NCBI RefSeq assembly: GCF_016919705.1 | Contig: NZ_CP070368.1 | Location: 558,001-622,000, forward strand | Direction: 5' to 3' | DNA: 64,000 nucleotides | Origin: Paracoccus methylovorus | GTDB lineage: Bacteria > Pseudomonadota > Alphaproteobacteria > Rhodobacterales > Rhodobacteraceae | Shown here: one piece after another, positions 28,717 to 37,858 of the stretch | How positions within the stretch are numbered: position 1 is the stretch's first letter | Layout: every line of letters begins with the position of its first letter | The notes under the pieces: model-generated | Seen by the model: the letters and a program-made list of their open reading frames with translations, nothing else | What the model was told of the DNA's origin: nothing | Database searches by the model: none | Position numbers and translations under genes: made by a program

Positions 28717-29106
28717 ATGGCTCGCGATAAAACCCGTATCAAGCGCAAAGAGCGCAAGAACATTGCCACCGGTGTGGCGCATGTAAATTCGTCCTTCAAC
28801 AACACCAAAATCCTGATCTCGGACGTGCAGGGCAACGCGATCTCTTGGTCGTCGGCCGGCACCATGGGCTTCAAGGGCTCGCGCAAATCGACCCCCTATG
28901 CGGCGCAGATGGCCGCCGAGGACGCTGGCCGCAAGGCGCAAGAGCACGGCGTTCGCACGCTGGAAGTCGAAGTGCAGGGCCCCGGTTCGGGTCGCGAATC
29001 GGCACTGCGCGCATTGGCTGCGGTCGGTTTCAACATCACGGCGATCCGTGACGTGACCCCCATCGCTCACAACGGTTGCCGCCCGCCGAAACGCCGCCGG
29101 GTCTGA
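28717..29106 (+). CDS. rpsK: 30S ribosomal protein S11
   Basis: S11 lines the mRNA exit platform of the 30S subunit. The 129-aa protein contains [16 protein letters not shown], the [14 protein letters not shown] segment and the C-terminal [11 protein letters not shown]. It lies 12 nt after rpsM. The 118-nt gap to rpoA holds a consensus TTGACA at 29119 but no convincing -10 element. Confidence 0.98.
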   Translation: MARDKTRIKRKERKNIATGVAHVNSSFNNTKILISDVQGNAISWSSAGTMGFKGSRKSTPYAAQMAAEDAGRKAQEHGVRTLEVEVQGPGSGRESALRALAAVGFNITAIRDVTPIAHNGCRPPKRRRV

Positions 29107-29224
29107 TCGGTTACGATCTTGACACGTTCCGTGCGGGCCTGTCCGCGCGGGGCGCTTTTCGCATTTCACCTCGGGCGTTTTCGACCAACGGTCATGGGTC
29201 GGGAACTGGTATGGAGGCAAACGC

Positions 29225-30241
29225 ATGATCCATAAGAATTGGGCTGAACTGATCAAGCCGACCCAGCTTGAAATCAAGCCGGGCGCCGATTCGTCGCGCG
29301 TGGCCACCGTCGTGGCGGAGCCGCTGGAGCGCGGGTTCGGCCTGACGCTGGGCAACGCGCTGCGGCGCGTGCTGATGTCGTCGCTGCAAGGCGCGGCCAT
29401 CACCTCGGTTCAGATCGACAATGTGCTGCATGAATTTTCGTCCGTTCCCGGCGTACGCGAGGACGTGACGGACATCGTCCTGAACCTCAAGGGCGTGACG
29501 CTGAAGATGGAAGTCGATGCGCCCAAGCGCTTGACGCTTTCGGCCAAGGGGCCGGGCGAGGTCAAGGCGGGCGACATCCAGGAAACCGCCGGCATCACCA
29601 TCCTGAACCGCGACCATGTCATCTGCCACCTCGACGAGGGGGCTGAACTGCACGTGGAACTTACCGTCGCCAACGGCAAGGGATATGTCGCCGCCGACAA
29701 GAACCGTCCCGAGGACGCGCCCATCGGCCTGATTCCGATCGACGCCATCTTCTCGCCGGTCAAGCGCGTCAGCTACGAGGTTGCGCCCACCCGCGAGGGT
29801 CAGGTGCTGGACTATGACAAGCTGACCATGAAGGTCGAGACTGACGGTTCTCTGACCCCGGAAGACGCCGTGGCCTATGCCGCGCGCATCATCCAGGACC
29901 AGCTTTCGGTTTTCGTCAACTTCGACGAGCCGGAAACCGCCACCCGCTCGGATGCCGAGGACGGGCTGGAATTCGACCCGCGCCTGCTGAAGAAGGTGGA
30001 CGAGCTCGAACTTTCGGTGCGTTCGGCGAACTGCCTCAAGAACGACAACATCGTCTATATCGGCGATCTTATCCAGAAGACCGAGGCAGAGATGCTGCGC
30101 ACGCCGAACTTCGGCCGCAAGTCGCTGAACGAGATCAAAGAGGTGCTGTCCGGCATGGGCCTGCATCTTGGCATGGATGTCGTGGATTGGCCGCCGGAGA
30201 ATATCGAAGATCTGGCCAAACGTTTCGACGACCAGTTCTGA
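29225..30241 (+). CDS. rpoA: DNA-directed RNA polymerase alpha subunit
   Basis: Alpha dimerises to start polymerase assembly and its C-terminal domain contacts UP elements and activators. The 338-aa protein has the N-terminal dimerisation motif [18 protein letters not shown] and a C-terminal domain with [19 protein letters not shown] and [12 protein letters not shown], the DNA- and activator-binding helices. A ribosome site tatggaggc precedes the ATG. Confidence 0.98.
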   Translation: MIHKNWAELIKPTQLEIKPGADSSRVATVVAEPLERGFGLTLGNALRRVLMSSLQGAAITSVQIDNVLHEFSSVPGVREDVTDIVLNLKGVTLKMEVDAPKRLTLSAKGPGEVKAGDIQETAGITILNRDHVICHLDEGAELHVELTVANGKGYVAADKNRPEDAPIGLIPIDAIFSPVKRVSYEVAPTREGQVLDYDKLTMKVETDGSLTPEDAVAYAARIIQDQLSVFVNFDEPETATRSDAEDGLEFDPRLLKKVDELELSVRSANCLKNDNIVYIGDLIQKTEAEMLRTPNFGRKSLNEIKEVLSGMGLHLGMDVVDWPPENIEDLAKRFDDQF

Positions 30242-30248
30242 CGGAATA

Positions 30249-30281
30249 CCGGGGGCGACATGCAAATCATGACGCCCCCGG
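30249..30281 (+). other. rpoA-rplQ intercistronic hairpin
   Basis: A 9-bp stem, ccgggggcg (30249-30257) / cgcccccgg (30273-30281), is extended inside by catg/catg-type pairing, with loop caaat. No T-run follows. It is probably a processing or stability element separating rpoA from rplQ. Confidence 0.5.
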
Positions 30282-30363
30282 AATATCGGGCATCTAGCCC
30301 CAAGGAGAGCGGCCCGCACGCATGGGCTGCCAGACAAAGCAAAAGACGTTAAGGAGAAATGTA

Positions 30364-30786
30364 ATGCGTCACGCCCGCGGCTATCGCCGCCTGAACCGCA
30401 CCCACGAGCACCGCAAGGCGCTTTTCGCCAATATGGCTGGCTCGCTGATCGAGCATGAGCAGATCAAGACCACTCTGCCCAAGGCCAAGGAATTGCGTCC
30501 TATCGTTGAAAAGCTGATCACGCTGGCCAAACGCGGCGATCTGCATGCCCGCCGTCAGGCCGATGCGCAGCTTAAACAGGACAGCCATGTTGCCAAGCTG
30601 TTCGAGGTGCTGGGTCCCCGCTACAAGGACCGTCAAGGCGGTTATGTCCGCATCATGAAGGCCGGTTTCCGCTATGGCGACATGGCCCCGATGGCGATCA
30701 TCGAATTCGTCGAGCGCGACACCAGCGCCAAGGGTGCTGCGGATCGCGCCCGTCTGGAAGCGGAATCGGACGCCGACGAATCGTAA
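30364..30786 (+). CDS. rplQ: 50S ribosomal protein L17
   Basis: L17 is a 50S protein near the tunnel exit. The ATG 30364 ([17 protein letters not shown], 140 aa) follows the ribosome site taaggagaaa; the frame is open upstream but without homology. [20 protein letters not shown] and the [14 protein letters not shown] block are conserved. Last gene of the ribosomal supercluster, closed by a strong terminator. Confidence 0.98.
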   Translation: MRHARGYRRLNRTHEHRKALFANMAGSLIEHEQIKTTLPKAKELRPIVEKLITLAKRGDLHARRQADAQLKQDSHVAKLFEVLGPRYKDRQGGYVRIMKAGFRYGDMAPMAIIEFVERDTSAKGAADRARLEAESDADES

Positions 30787-30824
30787 GAAATTTAGCTCTT
30801 TCTTGGGGTTAAGAGAATGTGCAT

Positions 30825-30858
30825 GCCCGCAGCCATACCGATGGCTGCGGGCTTTTTT
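30825..30858 (+). terminator. Rho-independent terminator ending the ribosomal supercluster
   Basis: A perfect 12-bp stem, gcccgcagccat (30825-30836) / atggctgcgggc (30841-30852), with loop accg is followed by TTTTTT. Confidence 0.95.
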
Positions 30859-31132
30859 GCCACAGTACGGAACTCTTGTCTCAGCCAGATAAAATGATCC
30901 GTATAGTTCATTTTCCGTGAGCGGCAGGGGTTTAGCCAGTAAACATGCGGAATTATAAAAATGGGCGCGGCTTGCGCTCAGGGGCGAAAGCCGGCTATGC
31001 GTCATCCTACCAGCCGATCAATCAGCCGGTATTAAGAAAAACGTCGCTCATAAACACGGTATTGCTTGAATACACTGTGAACCGTGCCATTTTTCCTTGT
31101 AACTAGAACAAACGCAATCTGTCCAAAAAGTC
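30859..31132. other. AT-richer intergenic region upstream of luxR
   Basis: This 274-nt region is less GC-rich than its surroundings (runs such as aattataaaaatggg and tattaagaaaaacg), as expected for a regulated promoter. I see no convincing lux-box dyad and no paired -35/-10 hexamers that I would defend. Confidence 0.4.
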
Positions 31133-31744
31133 ATGTCGTCACGCGCGGAAATCAATGCTGCACTCGCCAAGCTGAAAAAGCTCGCTCCGGCGGGCTATTT
31201 CATCGGGCTGCACATTCGCTTTGCTGCACCCCTGATGCAGTTCCAGACCTATAACAAGGAATGGGCTCAACGCTATTCCGAAAGGGCATATGCCCTTCGC
31301 GATCCCACCATCGCCTGGGGATTTTCGACGACCGGGGCCTGCCGGTGGAGCGTGCTGCCGATTCCCGACCCTTTTTCGATTCTTCAGGATGCAGCGGATC
31401 ACGGCCTGCACTACGGTCTGGTCGTAGCCCATGGACCGATCAAGTCGCGCACCATCGCTGCCTTTGCCCATGACAAGCGGGAATTCACGGATGACGAGAT
31501 CGAAGTGATCTCGGCAACGCTACGACGGCTTCACGATATAACGGAGCCGCCGGAGAGCCTGACGAAGGCTCAGCAAGAGGCCCTTCGGTGTATCGCAGAG
31601 GGGGATCGTCATGCAGCGGCGGCTGCCAAGCTTGGTATAACGGAAAGCGCATTCAAGGCACGTCTCATCTCGGCACGCGAACGACTCATGGCGCGCACGA
31701 CGGCCGAGGCGCTGCAACGGGCCAAGGATTACCGCTTGCTGTAA
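31133..31744 (+). CDS. luxR: LuxR-family autoinducer-binding regulator
   Basis: Probable acyl-homoserine-lactone receptor and transcription factor paired with the downstream synthase. The N-terminal ligand domain keeps the hallmark residues: Trp and Tyr in EWAQRY, the Asp-Pro pair in LRDPTIAW, the Trp of CRWS and the Gly of GLHYGLVV. The C-terminal part (SLTKAQQEALRCIAEGD onward) aligns with the LuxR helix-turn-helix but is divergent. At 203 aa it is shorter than the usual 235-250. The start codon has a poor ribosome site. Confidence 0.85.
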   Translation: MSSRAEINAALAKLKKLAPAGYFIGLHIRFAAPLMQFQTYNKEWAQRYSERAYALRDPTIAWGFSTTGACRWSVLPIPDPFSILQDAADHGLHYGLVVAHGPIKSRTIAAFAHDKREFTDDEIEVISATLRRLHDITEPPESLTKAQQEALRCIAEGDRHAAAAAKLGITESAFKARLISARERLMARTTAEALQRAKDYRLL

Positions 31745-31805
31745 ATGGTTCCTCCACCGTTGCGGTTTACACCTGGGGCCACCACCATAACCCAGGAGAA
31801 GACCA

Positions 31806-32396
31806 ATGCAGACCACCACACTTTCGTTCGCCAACCTCCATAACCACGGCGAGCTGTTCGCAAACATCTTTCGCGCCCGCAAGCAAAGCTTCATCGTCCA
31901 AAAACGCTGGAACCTGCCCCAGACGGACGACATGGAGTTCGACCAATACGACACCCCGATGAGCCGCTGGGTGGCGATCCATGAAAATGGCCGGGTGCTG
32001 GCCGGCGTGCGCCTGACGCCCACCACGGCACGTTGCGGGATGTATTCCTATATGATCCGCGATGCGCAGATGGATCTGCTGGGCGGTTCGATTCCCCAGA
32101 ATCTGCTGGACGAACCGGCGCCGGTTGACGAGGGTGTATGGGAAGCCAGCCGCCTGTTCGTCGACCATACGATCCCGCAGCGGGAACGTCGCCGCGTGCA
32201 CCTGAACCTCGTGCAGGAAATGACCAACTCGGCCCGTGAACAGGGCGCTTCGCGGCTGGTTTGCCTTGTTGCCTCGACCTGGCCGCGCTGGCTGGTGCCT
32301 TGCGGTCTGGATGCGCAGGCGATGGGCCCGGTGGTCTGGATCGACGACGGTTATTTCCAATGCGTTTCGATCAATCTGGCGACCAAGATGCACTGA
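31806..32396 (+). CDS. luxI: Acyl-homoserine-lactone synthase (LuxI family)
   Basis: Makes an acyl-homoserine lactone from S-adenosylmethionine and acyl-ACP or acyl-CoA. The 196-aa protein has the invariant LuxI residues: Arg25, Phe29, Trp35, Asp46, Asp49, Arg69, Glu113 and Arg116. It begins 61 nt after luxR behind an aggag site, same strand, so the two probably form one unit. In Paracoccus denitrificans the homologue, PdnI, is known to make a long-chain (C16) signal; that specificity cannot be confirmed from sequence here. Confidence 0.93.
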   Translation: MQTTTLSFANLHNHGELFANIFRARKQSFIVQKRWNLPQTDDMEFDQYDTPMSRWVAIHENGRVLAGVRLTPTTARCGMYSYMIRDAQMDLLGGSIPQNLLDEPAPVDEGVWEASRLFVDHTIPQRERRRVHLNLVQEMTNSAREQGASRLVCLVASTWPRWLVPCGLDAQAMGPVVWIDDGYFQCVSINLATKMH

Positions 32397-32457
32397 TGGG
32401 TTCCGCTGGGTGGAGGGTCTTTCGCGCATGATGCGGGCGGCGTAACATGTTGCCCGC

Positions 32458-33786
32458 ATGGCAGACCTATTCGACACCGCGCCCCCCTCGGGCGAACCTG
32501 CGCGCCCGGTGGCGCGCCCTCTGGCCGACCGGATCCGTCCGGCGCGGCTGTCCGATGTCGTTGGCCAGGACAAGGTTCTTGGCCCCGACGGCCCGCTTGG
32601 TGCGATGCTGGGCGCCGCAAGCCTGTCTTCGCTGATCCTCTGGGGACCACCCGGGGTCGGCAAGACCACCATCGCCCGGCTTCTGGCGCAGGAAACCGAT
32701 CTGGCATTCGTGCAGATCTCGGCGATATTTTCCGGCGTGCCCGAATTGCGCAAGGTTTTCGACGCCGCCCGGCTGCGTCGCCAACAGGGACGGGGCACCC
32801 TGCTTTTCGTCGATGAGATCCACCGTTTCAACAAGGCGCAGCAGGACAGTTTCCTGCCGCATATGGAGGATGGCACGATCACGCTGGTCGGCGCCACCAC
32901 GGAAAACCCCAGTTTCGAACTGAATGCGGCGCTGTTGTCCCGCGCCCAGGTCATCGTGCTGGAGCGACTGGACCTGGCCGGACTGGAGCGTCTGGCGCAG
33001 CGCGCCGAGCAAGAGATGGGCCGCGCCCTGCCGCTGACGGCCGAGGCCCGCGACCGGCTGCTGGAGATGGCGGATGGCGACGGCCGCACCGTTCTGAACC
33101 TGATCGAGCAGGTTATGGCCTGGAAGGTCACGGGTCAGCTGGACACTGAACAATTGGCGCAACGACTGATGCGTCGCGCCGCAAAATACGACAAATCGGG
33201 GGATGAGCATTACAACCTGATCTCGGCCCTGCACAAATCGGTGCGTGGCAGCGACCCGGATGCGGCGCTTTACTGGCTGTCGCGCATGCTGGAAGGGGGC
33301 GAGGATCCGCGCTTCATCGCCCGTCGCCTGACCCGCATGGCGATCGAGGATATCGGCCTTGCCGACCCCGCGGCGCAGCGTCATTGCCTGGATGCCTGGG
33401 CGCTTTACGAGCGGTTGGGCAGCCCCGAGGGCGAACTGGCGCTGGCGCAGGCTACGATCTATCTGGCACTGGCGCCCAAATCCAATGCGGGTTATGCCGC
33501 CTACAAGGGTGCCCGCGATCTGGCGCGGCGTTCGGGCAGCCAGATGCCGCCCAAGCATATCCTGAATGCGCCGACCGGGCTGATGTCGGAACAGGGCTAT
33601 GGCGCGGGTTATCGCTATGATCACGATGCCGAGGATGCTTTCTCGGGCCAGAACTACTTTCCAGATGGCATGAAACGCCCGGTCCTTTACCTGCCTGTCG
33701 AGCGCGGATTCGAGCGAGAGTTGAAAAAGCGCGTTGAATGGTTCGCCGGGCTGCGCCAGAAGCGACGGGCAGAGGATAAAGCATGA
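32458..33786 (+). CDS. rarA: Replication-associated recombination protein A (AAA+ ATPase)
   Basis: RarA (MgsA) is an AAA+ ATPase of the clamp-loader/WRNIP1 type acting at stalled replication forks. The 442-aa protein has Walker A GPPGVGKTTIA, Walker B LLFVDEIHRF, and the sensor region LVGATTENPSFELNAALLSR. The C-terminal tetramerisation domain with MLEGGEDPRFIARRL and AAYKGAR is present. It is the first gene of a tight operon: its stop overlaps the crcB ATG by 4 nt. Confidence 0.95.
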   Translation: MADLFDTAPPSGEPARPVARPLADRIRPARLSDVVGQDKVLGPDGPLGAMLGAASLSSLILWGPPGVGKTTIARLLAQETDLAFVQISAIFSGVPELRKVFDAARLRRQQGRGTLLFVDEIHRFNKAQQDSFLPHMEDGTITLVGATTENPSFELNAALLSRAQVIVLERLDLAGLERLAQRAEQEMGRALPLTAEARDRLLEMADGDGRTVLNLIEQVMAWKVTGQLDTEQLAQRLMRRAAKYDKSGDEHYNLISALHKSVRGSDPDAALYWLSRMLEGGEDPRFIARRLTRMAIEDIGLADPAAQRHCLDAWALYERLGSPEGELALAQATIYLALAPKSNAGYAAYKGARDLARRSGSQMPPKHILNAPTGLMSEQGYGAGYRYDHDAEDAFSGQNYFPDGMKRPVLYLPVERGFERELKKRVEWFAGLRQKRRAEDKA

Positions 33787-34157
33787 AACACACTTTCCTT
33801 CAGGTCGCGTTAGGTGGGGCCATAGGCTCGACCGCGCGGCACGGGATCAATATTCTGGCAGCGCGCCTGACCCCCGGCTATCCGCTTGGCACGTTTTGCG
33901 TGAACATCTCTGGCTGTCTGGCGATGGGGCTGCTGGCCGCATTGCTGGCGCATAGGGGCGGGCAGCATCTGGCGCCCTTTCTGTTGACCGGCGTGTTGGG
34001 CGGATACACCACTTTTTCTGCCTTTGCGCTGGACACCATGACCCTGTGGGAACGCGGCGCAAGCACGATTGCGCTGGGTTATGTGCTGGGCTCGGTCGTG
34101 TTGTCGCTGGCGGCGGTGGTCCTGGGGCTTGCCATCGGCCGGGGGATTTTCGCATGA
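33783..34157 (+). CDS. crcB: Fluoride channel CrcB/Fluc
   Basis: CrcB is a small dual-topology membrane channel that exports toxic fluoride. The 124-aa protein has four hydrophobic segments, the GAIGSTARH motif, the NISGC segment and the signature GVLGGYTTFSAFALD. It overlaps rarA and the next gene by 4 nt each. No fluoride riboswitch was seen upstream of rarA, so it is likely expressed constitutively with the operon. Confidence 0.93.
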   Translation: MKHTFLQVALGGAIGSTARHGINILAARLTPGYPLGTFCVNISGCLAMGLLAALLAHRGGQHLAPFLLTGVLGGYTTFSAFALDTMTLWERGASTIALGYVLGSVVLSLAAVVLGLAIGRGIFA

Positions 34158-35200
34158 GCAGCGTTCAGACCATCCGCGTGGGCCATGACGAAGGCGACCA
34201 GCGCATCGACCGTTGGCTGAAAAAGCGGTTTCCGCAACTGACGCAAGGTGCAGTCGAGAAATGGTGTCGGACCGGCCAGTTGCGCGTCGATGGCGCTCGG
34301 GTCAAGGCGAATACCCGCATCGAAACGGGGCAAGAGGTGCGTGTGCCGCCCCTGCCCGAGGGCGCGCCGCCACCCACCACGCCAAAGCCCGGCGTGAAAC
34401 AGTCCGATGCCGAGATGATCCAGTCCTGCGTCTTGTGGCGCGACGAACATATCATCGCGCTGAACAAGCCGCCGGGCCTGCCGTCGCAGGGCGGCTCGGG
34501 GCAGGGCGACCGGCATGTGGACGGGCTGACCGCCGCGCTGATGTTCGGCTTCAAGGACCGGCCCAAGCTGGTGCACCGGCTGGACAAGGACACCTCCGGG
34601 GTGCTGCTGTTGGCGCGCACCGATCGCATCGCCCGCGCGCTGTCCGAGGCGTTTCGGCACCGCCTGACCCGCAAGATCTATTGGGCCGCCGTGGCCGGGG
34701 TGCCCCATCCGCGCATGGGTTCGATCAAATACGGGCTGGTCAAGGCTCCGGGCCGCGGCCGGGGCGGCGAGGGAGAGAAGATGATGGCCGTCCATCCTTC
34801 GGCTGTCGCCACGACTGAGGGCGCGAAGCGTGCCCATACCGATTACGCCGTGCTGGATGCCTTGGGTGCGCGGGTCAGTTGGGCCGCGATGGTTCCCATC
34901 ACCGGCCGCACGCACCAATTGCGCGCCCATATGGCCGAGATCGGACACCCCATCGTAGGTGACGGCAAATATGGCGGCTCGGGGCAGGAAAACCTTGGCG
35001 ACGGCTGGGGCGCCCAACTTGGCGGAGAGATCAGTCGTAAGCTGCACCTGCACGCCCGCATGATCCGCTTTGAGCATCCGATCACCAAGAAGCTCATCAC
35101 CATCACCGCGCCCTTGCCCGAACATATGCTGCGCACCTGGAAAACCTTTGGCTGGTCGGAAAACGACGTGCCTGAAGATCCTTTCGCCGAGGCGTCATGA
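34154..35200 (+). CDS. rluC: RluA-family 23S rRNA pseudouridine synthase
   Basis: Converts uridine to pseudouridine in large-subunit rRNA. The 348-aa protein begins with an S4 RNA-binding domain (DQRIDRWLKKRFPQLTQGAVE) followed by the RluA/RsuA catalytic domain, with catalytic Asp144 in HRLDKDTSG and the GRTHQLRAHMAEIGHPIVGD block. The ATG 34154 overlaps crcB by 4 nt. The S4 domain favours RluC or RluD type over RluA; the exact target uridines cannot be assigned. Confidence 0.9.
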   Translation: MSSVQTIRVGHDEGDQRIDRWLKKRFPQLTQGAVEKWCRTGQLRVDGARVKANTRIETGQEVRVPPLPEGAPPPTTPKPGVKQSDAEMIQSCVLWRDEHIIALNKPPGLPSQGGSGQGDRHVDGLTAALMFGFKDRPKLVHRLDKDTSGVLLLARTDRIARALSEAFRHRLTRKIYWAAVAGVPHPRMGSIKYGLVKAPGRGRGGEGEKMMAVHPSAVATTEGAKRAHTDYAVLDALGARVSWAAMVPITGRTHQLRAHMAEIGHPIVGDGKYGGSGQENLGDGWGAQLGGEISRKLHLHARMIRFEHPITKKLITITAPLPEHMLRTWKTFGWSENDVPEDPFAEAS

Positions 35201-35859
35201 AACTGGTGATCTTTGACATCGACGGCACGCTGGTCGACAGCCAGCACGAGATCACCGATGCGATGAACCGCGCCATGGTGATCGCCGGCCTGCCCGAGAT
35301 GGAACCAGCCAGTATCCTGTCCATCGTCGGACTGTCCTTGCCGGTCGCGGTGGCGAGGTTGCTGCCCGGGGCGGGCCCGGACCTGCATGACCGTGTGGTG
35401 GCGGGCTATCGCGAATCCTTCATCGCCTCGCGCGCGGCCGGGGCTTTGCCGCCGCTCTATCCCGGCGCGCTGGAGTGTCTGGATGCGCTGGCCTCGCTGG
35501 ACGAGGTTCTGCTGGGCATCGCCACCGGCAAGCCGGCGCGCGGCCTGACCGCGATCCTTGATGCGCATGGGCTGACCCGGCGCTTTATCACCCGGCAATC
35601 GGCGGACGGTCACCCGTCCAAGCCGCATCCGGCGATGCTGGAAAGCGCGCTGTCGGAAACCGGCGTTCCGGCCGCGCGTGCGGTGATGGTGGGCGATTCC
35701 GTTTTCGACATGGAAATGGCCCGGTCCGCCGGGGTCGCGGGCTATGGCGTCGGCTGGGGGTTCTGCCCGGCCGAAGAACTGCATGCGGCCGGGGCGTATC
35801 TGATCGCGCCGGACTATCCCGCGCTGACCCGTGTGCTGCTGGAGTGGGCAGATGAGTGA
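35197..35859 (+). CDS. HAD-superfamily hydrolase (phosphoglycolate-phosphatase-like)
   Basis: The 220-aa cytoplasmic phosphatase has all four HAD motifs: the nucleophile in FDIDGTLVDS, the Thr of IATGKP, the Lys of SKPHP and the acidic pair in MVGDSVFDMEMA. The alpha-helical cap between motifs I and II is the type C1 found in Gph-like enzymes. Overlaps the preceding gene by 4 nt and the following by 8 nt. The substrate is not determined. Confidence 0.88.
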   Translation: MKLVIFDIDGTLVDSQHEITDAMNRAMVIAGLPEMEPASILSIVGLSLPVAVARLLPGAGPDLHDRVVAGYRESFIASRAAGALPPLYPGALECLDALASLDEVLLGIATGKPARGLTAILDAHGLTRRFITRQSADGHPSKPHPAMLESALSETGVPAARAVMVGDSVFDMEMARSAGVAGYGVGWGFCPAEELHAAGAYLIAPDYPALTRVLLEWADE

Positions 35860-36562
35860 ATGGAAGGCGCGCCGTTTCTGGTCGTCCGTGGCGGTCCACA
35901 ATGAAGAGAGGGGCTGGACGGTCCTGCTGGACGAGCGCCCCTTGCGCACCCCCGGCAAGCGACCGCTGCACCTGCCGACCAAGGCGCTGGCACTGGCCGT
36001 CGCCGATGAATGGCAGGCGGTGCAGGACGAGATCCAGCCAAACCGCATGCCGCTGACCCGCGCGTCCAACTCGGCCATCGAAAAGGTGGTGCCGCAATTT
36101 CACGGCATCGTGTCCATGCTGGCGGAATACGGAGATACGGATCTGCTGGCCTATCGTGCCGACAAGCCAGAGGAGTTGCTGCGCGCCCAGGCCGAGGGCT
36201 GGGACCCGCTGATCGACTGGGCGGCGACTGAACTGCGGGCGCCGCTGCGCATCACCCATGGGGTGATCCCGGTGCCTCAGGACCCCGAGGTGTTGCTGAA
36301 ATTGCGAGCAGACGTTGCGGCACTTGATCCTTTTGGGCTGATGGCGCTGCACGATCTGGTGACTCTGCCGGGTTCGCTGATCTTGGGACTGGCGGTGATC
36401 CGCAGGCGGATCGACGCGGAAACCGCCCATTCCCTGTCCCGGATTGACGAGGAATTTCAGGCACAAAACTGGGGCCGGGACGCCGAGGCGGACGAGGCCG
36501 CCGCCGCCCGTCTGGCCGCCATGCGCGAGTCCGAGCGGCTCTGGTTGCTCAGCCGCGGCTGA
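35852..36562 (+). CDS. ATP12-family F1-ATPase assembly chaperone
   Basis: Homologue of mitochondrial Atp12, which protects the F1 alpha subunit during assembly. The 236-aa protein begins MSEWKARRFWSSVAV, contains WTVLLDERPLRTPGKRPLHLP, the PLTRASNSAIEKV motif, and the LLAYRADKPEEL and LHDLVTLPGSLILGLAV blocks of the family. The ATG 35852 lies in ATGAGTGA, overlapping the HAD gene stop by 8 nt. Alphaproteobacteria are the bacterial group known to carry this chaperone. Confidence 0.88.
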   Translation: MSEWKARRFWSSVAVHNEERGWTVLLDERPLRTPGKRPLHLPTKALALAVADEWQAVQDEIQPNRMPLTRASNSAIEKVVPQFHGIVSMLAEYGDTDLLAYRADKPEELLRAQAEGWDPLIDWAATELRAPLRITHGVIPVPQDPEVLLKLRADVAALDPFGLMALHDLVTLPGSLILGLAVIRRRIDAETAHSLSRIDEEFQAQNWGRDAEADEAAAARLAAMRESERLWLLSRG

Positions 36563-36583
36563 GGGTCGCATTTTGGTTCTTTC

Positions 36584-36611
36584 TTGACGCATCGGTCTTC
36601 ATCGGCACAAT
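36584..36611 (+). promoter_or_regulatory. Putative promoter of the aap operon
   Basis: TTGACG (36584-36589), a 16-nt spacer and CACAAT (36606-36611) lie about 105 nt before aapJ. It fits a sigma70-type promoter; the -10 is a 4 of 6 match. Confidence 0.45.
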
Positions 36612-36715
36612 GCCGCTTATGGGGGCAATGAATGTCCTCTGCTCAAACGGGCCCGCCAGCGGATCTCTCGAGGGTTCATTCCTTGGCGAGTTCAAGAACA
36701 ACAGTGGGGAAATCA

Positions 36716-37741
36716 ATGAAGAAATCTGTATTCTTCGGCTCGGTGACGGCGGTCGCACTTGCGGCCTCGGGCGCTTTGGCTGCGGAAGGCGACACGCTGA
36801 AAGAGGTCAAGGCGCGTGACGTGCTGAACTGCGGCGTGAACACCGGCCTGATCGGATTTGCCGCCCCGGATGCGAACGGCAACTGGTCCGGCTTCGACGT
36901 CGCCTTTTGCAAGGCCATGGCGGCTGCCGTGCTGGGTGACGCGACCAAGGTGAAATATGTGCCGACTACGGGGCAGACCCGTTTTACGGCGCTTTCCTCG
37001 GGCGAGGTTGACCTGCTGGCCCGCAACTCGACCTGGACCTTTCAGCGCGACACCGACCTCAAGCTCGACTTCATCGGCGTGAACTATTTCGATGGTCAGG
37101 GCTTCATGGTGCGCAAGGATCTGGGCGTGTCCTCGGCCAAAGAGCTGAACGGCGCCACGATCTGCATCCAGACCGGCACCACGACCGAACTGAACCTGGC
37201 CGACTTTTTCAAGGCCAACGGCATGGACTACCAGCCGGTCAACATCGACAGCAACGCCGAGGGTGAGCAGCAGTATATGGCTGGCGCCTGCGATGCCTAT
37301 ACGACCGATGCCTCGGGTCTGGCCGCCACCCGCGCCTCTTTCGCGGATCCGGAAAACCACATCATCCTGCCCGAGATCATCTCGAAAGAGCCCTTGGGCC
37401 CGGCGGTTCGCCATGGCGACAACAACTGGGGCGACATCGCGCGCTGGACGCTTTACGCGCTGATCGCCGCCGAGGAATACGGCGTCACCTCGGCCAATAT
37501 CGACGAACTGGCGAAATCCTCGCAAAACCCCGAGGTTCAGCGCCTGCTGGGCACCACCGACGACATGGGCAAGATGATCGGCCTTGATGCCGAATGGGCC
37601 AAGCGCGCCATCAAAGCCGGTGGCAACTATGGCGAGATCTTTGCCGCCACCATCGGCGAACAGACCCCGATCGGACTTGCGCGCGGGCTGAACGCGCAAT
37701 GGACCCAGGGAGGGCTGATGTACGCGATGCCCTTCCGGTAA
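36716..37741 (+). CDS. aapJ: General L-amino-acid ABC transporter, periplasmic binding protein
   Basis: Binds L-amino acids in the periplasm for the AapQMP importer. The ATG 36716 (341 aa) begins a Sec signal peptide, MKKSVFFGSVTAVALAASG, cleaved after ALAA. The mature protein has the family segments VLNCGVNTGLIGFAAPD and GFDVAFCKAMAAAVLGD. The cysteine pair in CGVN and CKAM is conserved in AapJ. A hairpin in the 117-nt gap to aapQ probably raises aapJ mRNA levels over the rest of the operon. Confidence 0.94.
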   Translation: MKKSVFFGSVTAVALAASGALAAEGDTLKEVKARDVLNCGVNTGLIGFAAPDANGNWSGFDVAFCKAMAAAVLGDATKVKYVPTTGQTRFTALSSGEVDLLARNSTWTFQRDTDLKLDFIGVNYFDGQGFMVRKDLGVSSAKELNGATICIQTGTTTELNLADFFKANGMDYQPVNIDSNAEGEQQYMAGACDAYTTDASGLAATRASFADPENHIILPEIISKEPLGPAVRHGDNNWGDIARWTLYALIAAEEYGVTSANIDELAKSSQNPEVQRLLGTTDDMGKMIGLDAEWAKRAIKAGGNYGEIFAATIGEQTPIGLARGLNAQWTQGGLMYAMPFR

Positions 37742-37766
37742 AATCGCAACTGAACAAAGGGCGTGC

Positions 37767-37793
37767 GGGGGCGCATGCCCCTCGCGCGCCCCC
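37767..37793 (+). other. aapJ-aapQ intercistronic hairpin
   Basis: An 8-bp stem, gggggcgc (37767-37774) / gcgccccc (37786-37793), has an 11-nt loop. Hairpins in this position after binding-protein genes commonly stabilise the upstream mRNA; that role is inferred. Confidence 0.45.
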
Positions 37794-37858
37794 ACATGAA
37801 AAACCGGCAAGCCAGAGGCCGAAGGCCCGACATCAAAGCCGGTACAGGGGGTTTATAG

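Noticed and set aside
29119..29147. A perfect TTGACA before rpoA as a promoter
   Set aside because: No acceptable -10 hexamer lies 16-18 nt downstream (the sequence there is GC-only).
31745..31805. A cctggg/cccagg inverted repeat between luxR and luxI as a lux box
   Set aside because: The arms are 6 nt with 13 nt between them, not the roughly 20-bp CT-N12-AG type dyad, so it is not supported as a LuxR site.
32397..32457. A fluoride riboswitch ahead of the crcB-containing operon
   Set aside because: The 61-nt gap lacks the conserved fluoride-aptamer sequence blocks and is too short for aptamer plus expression platform.
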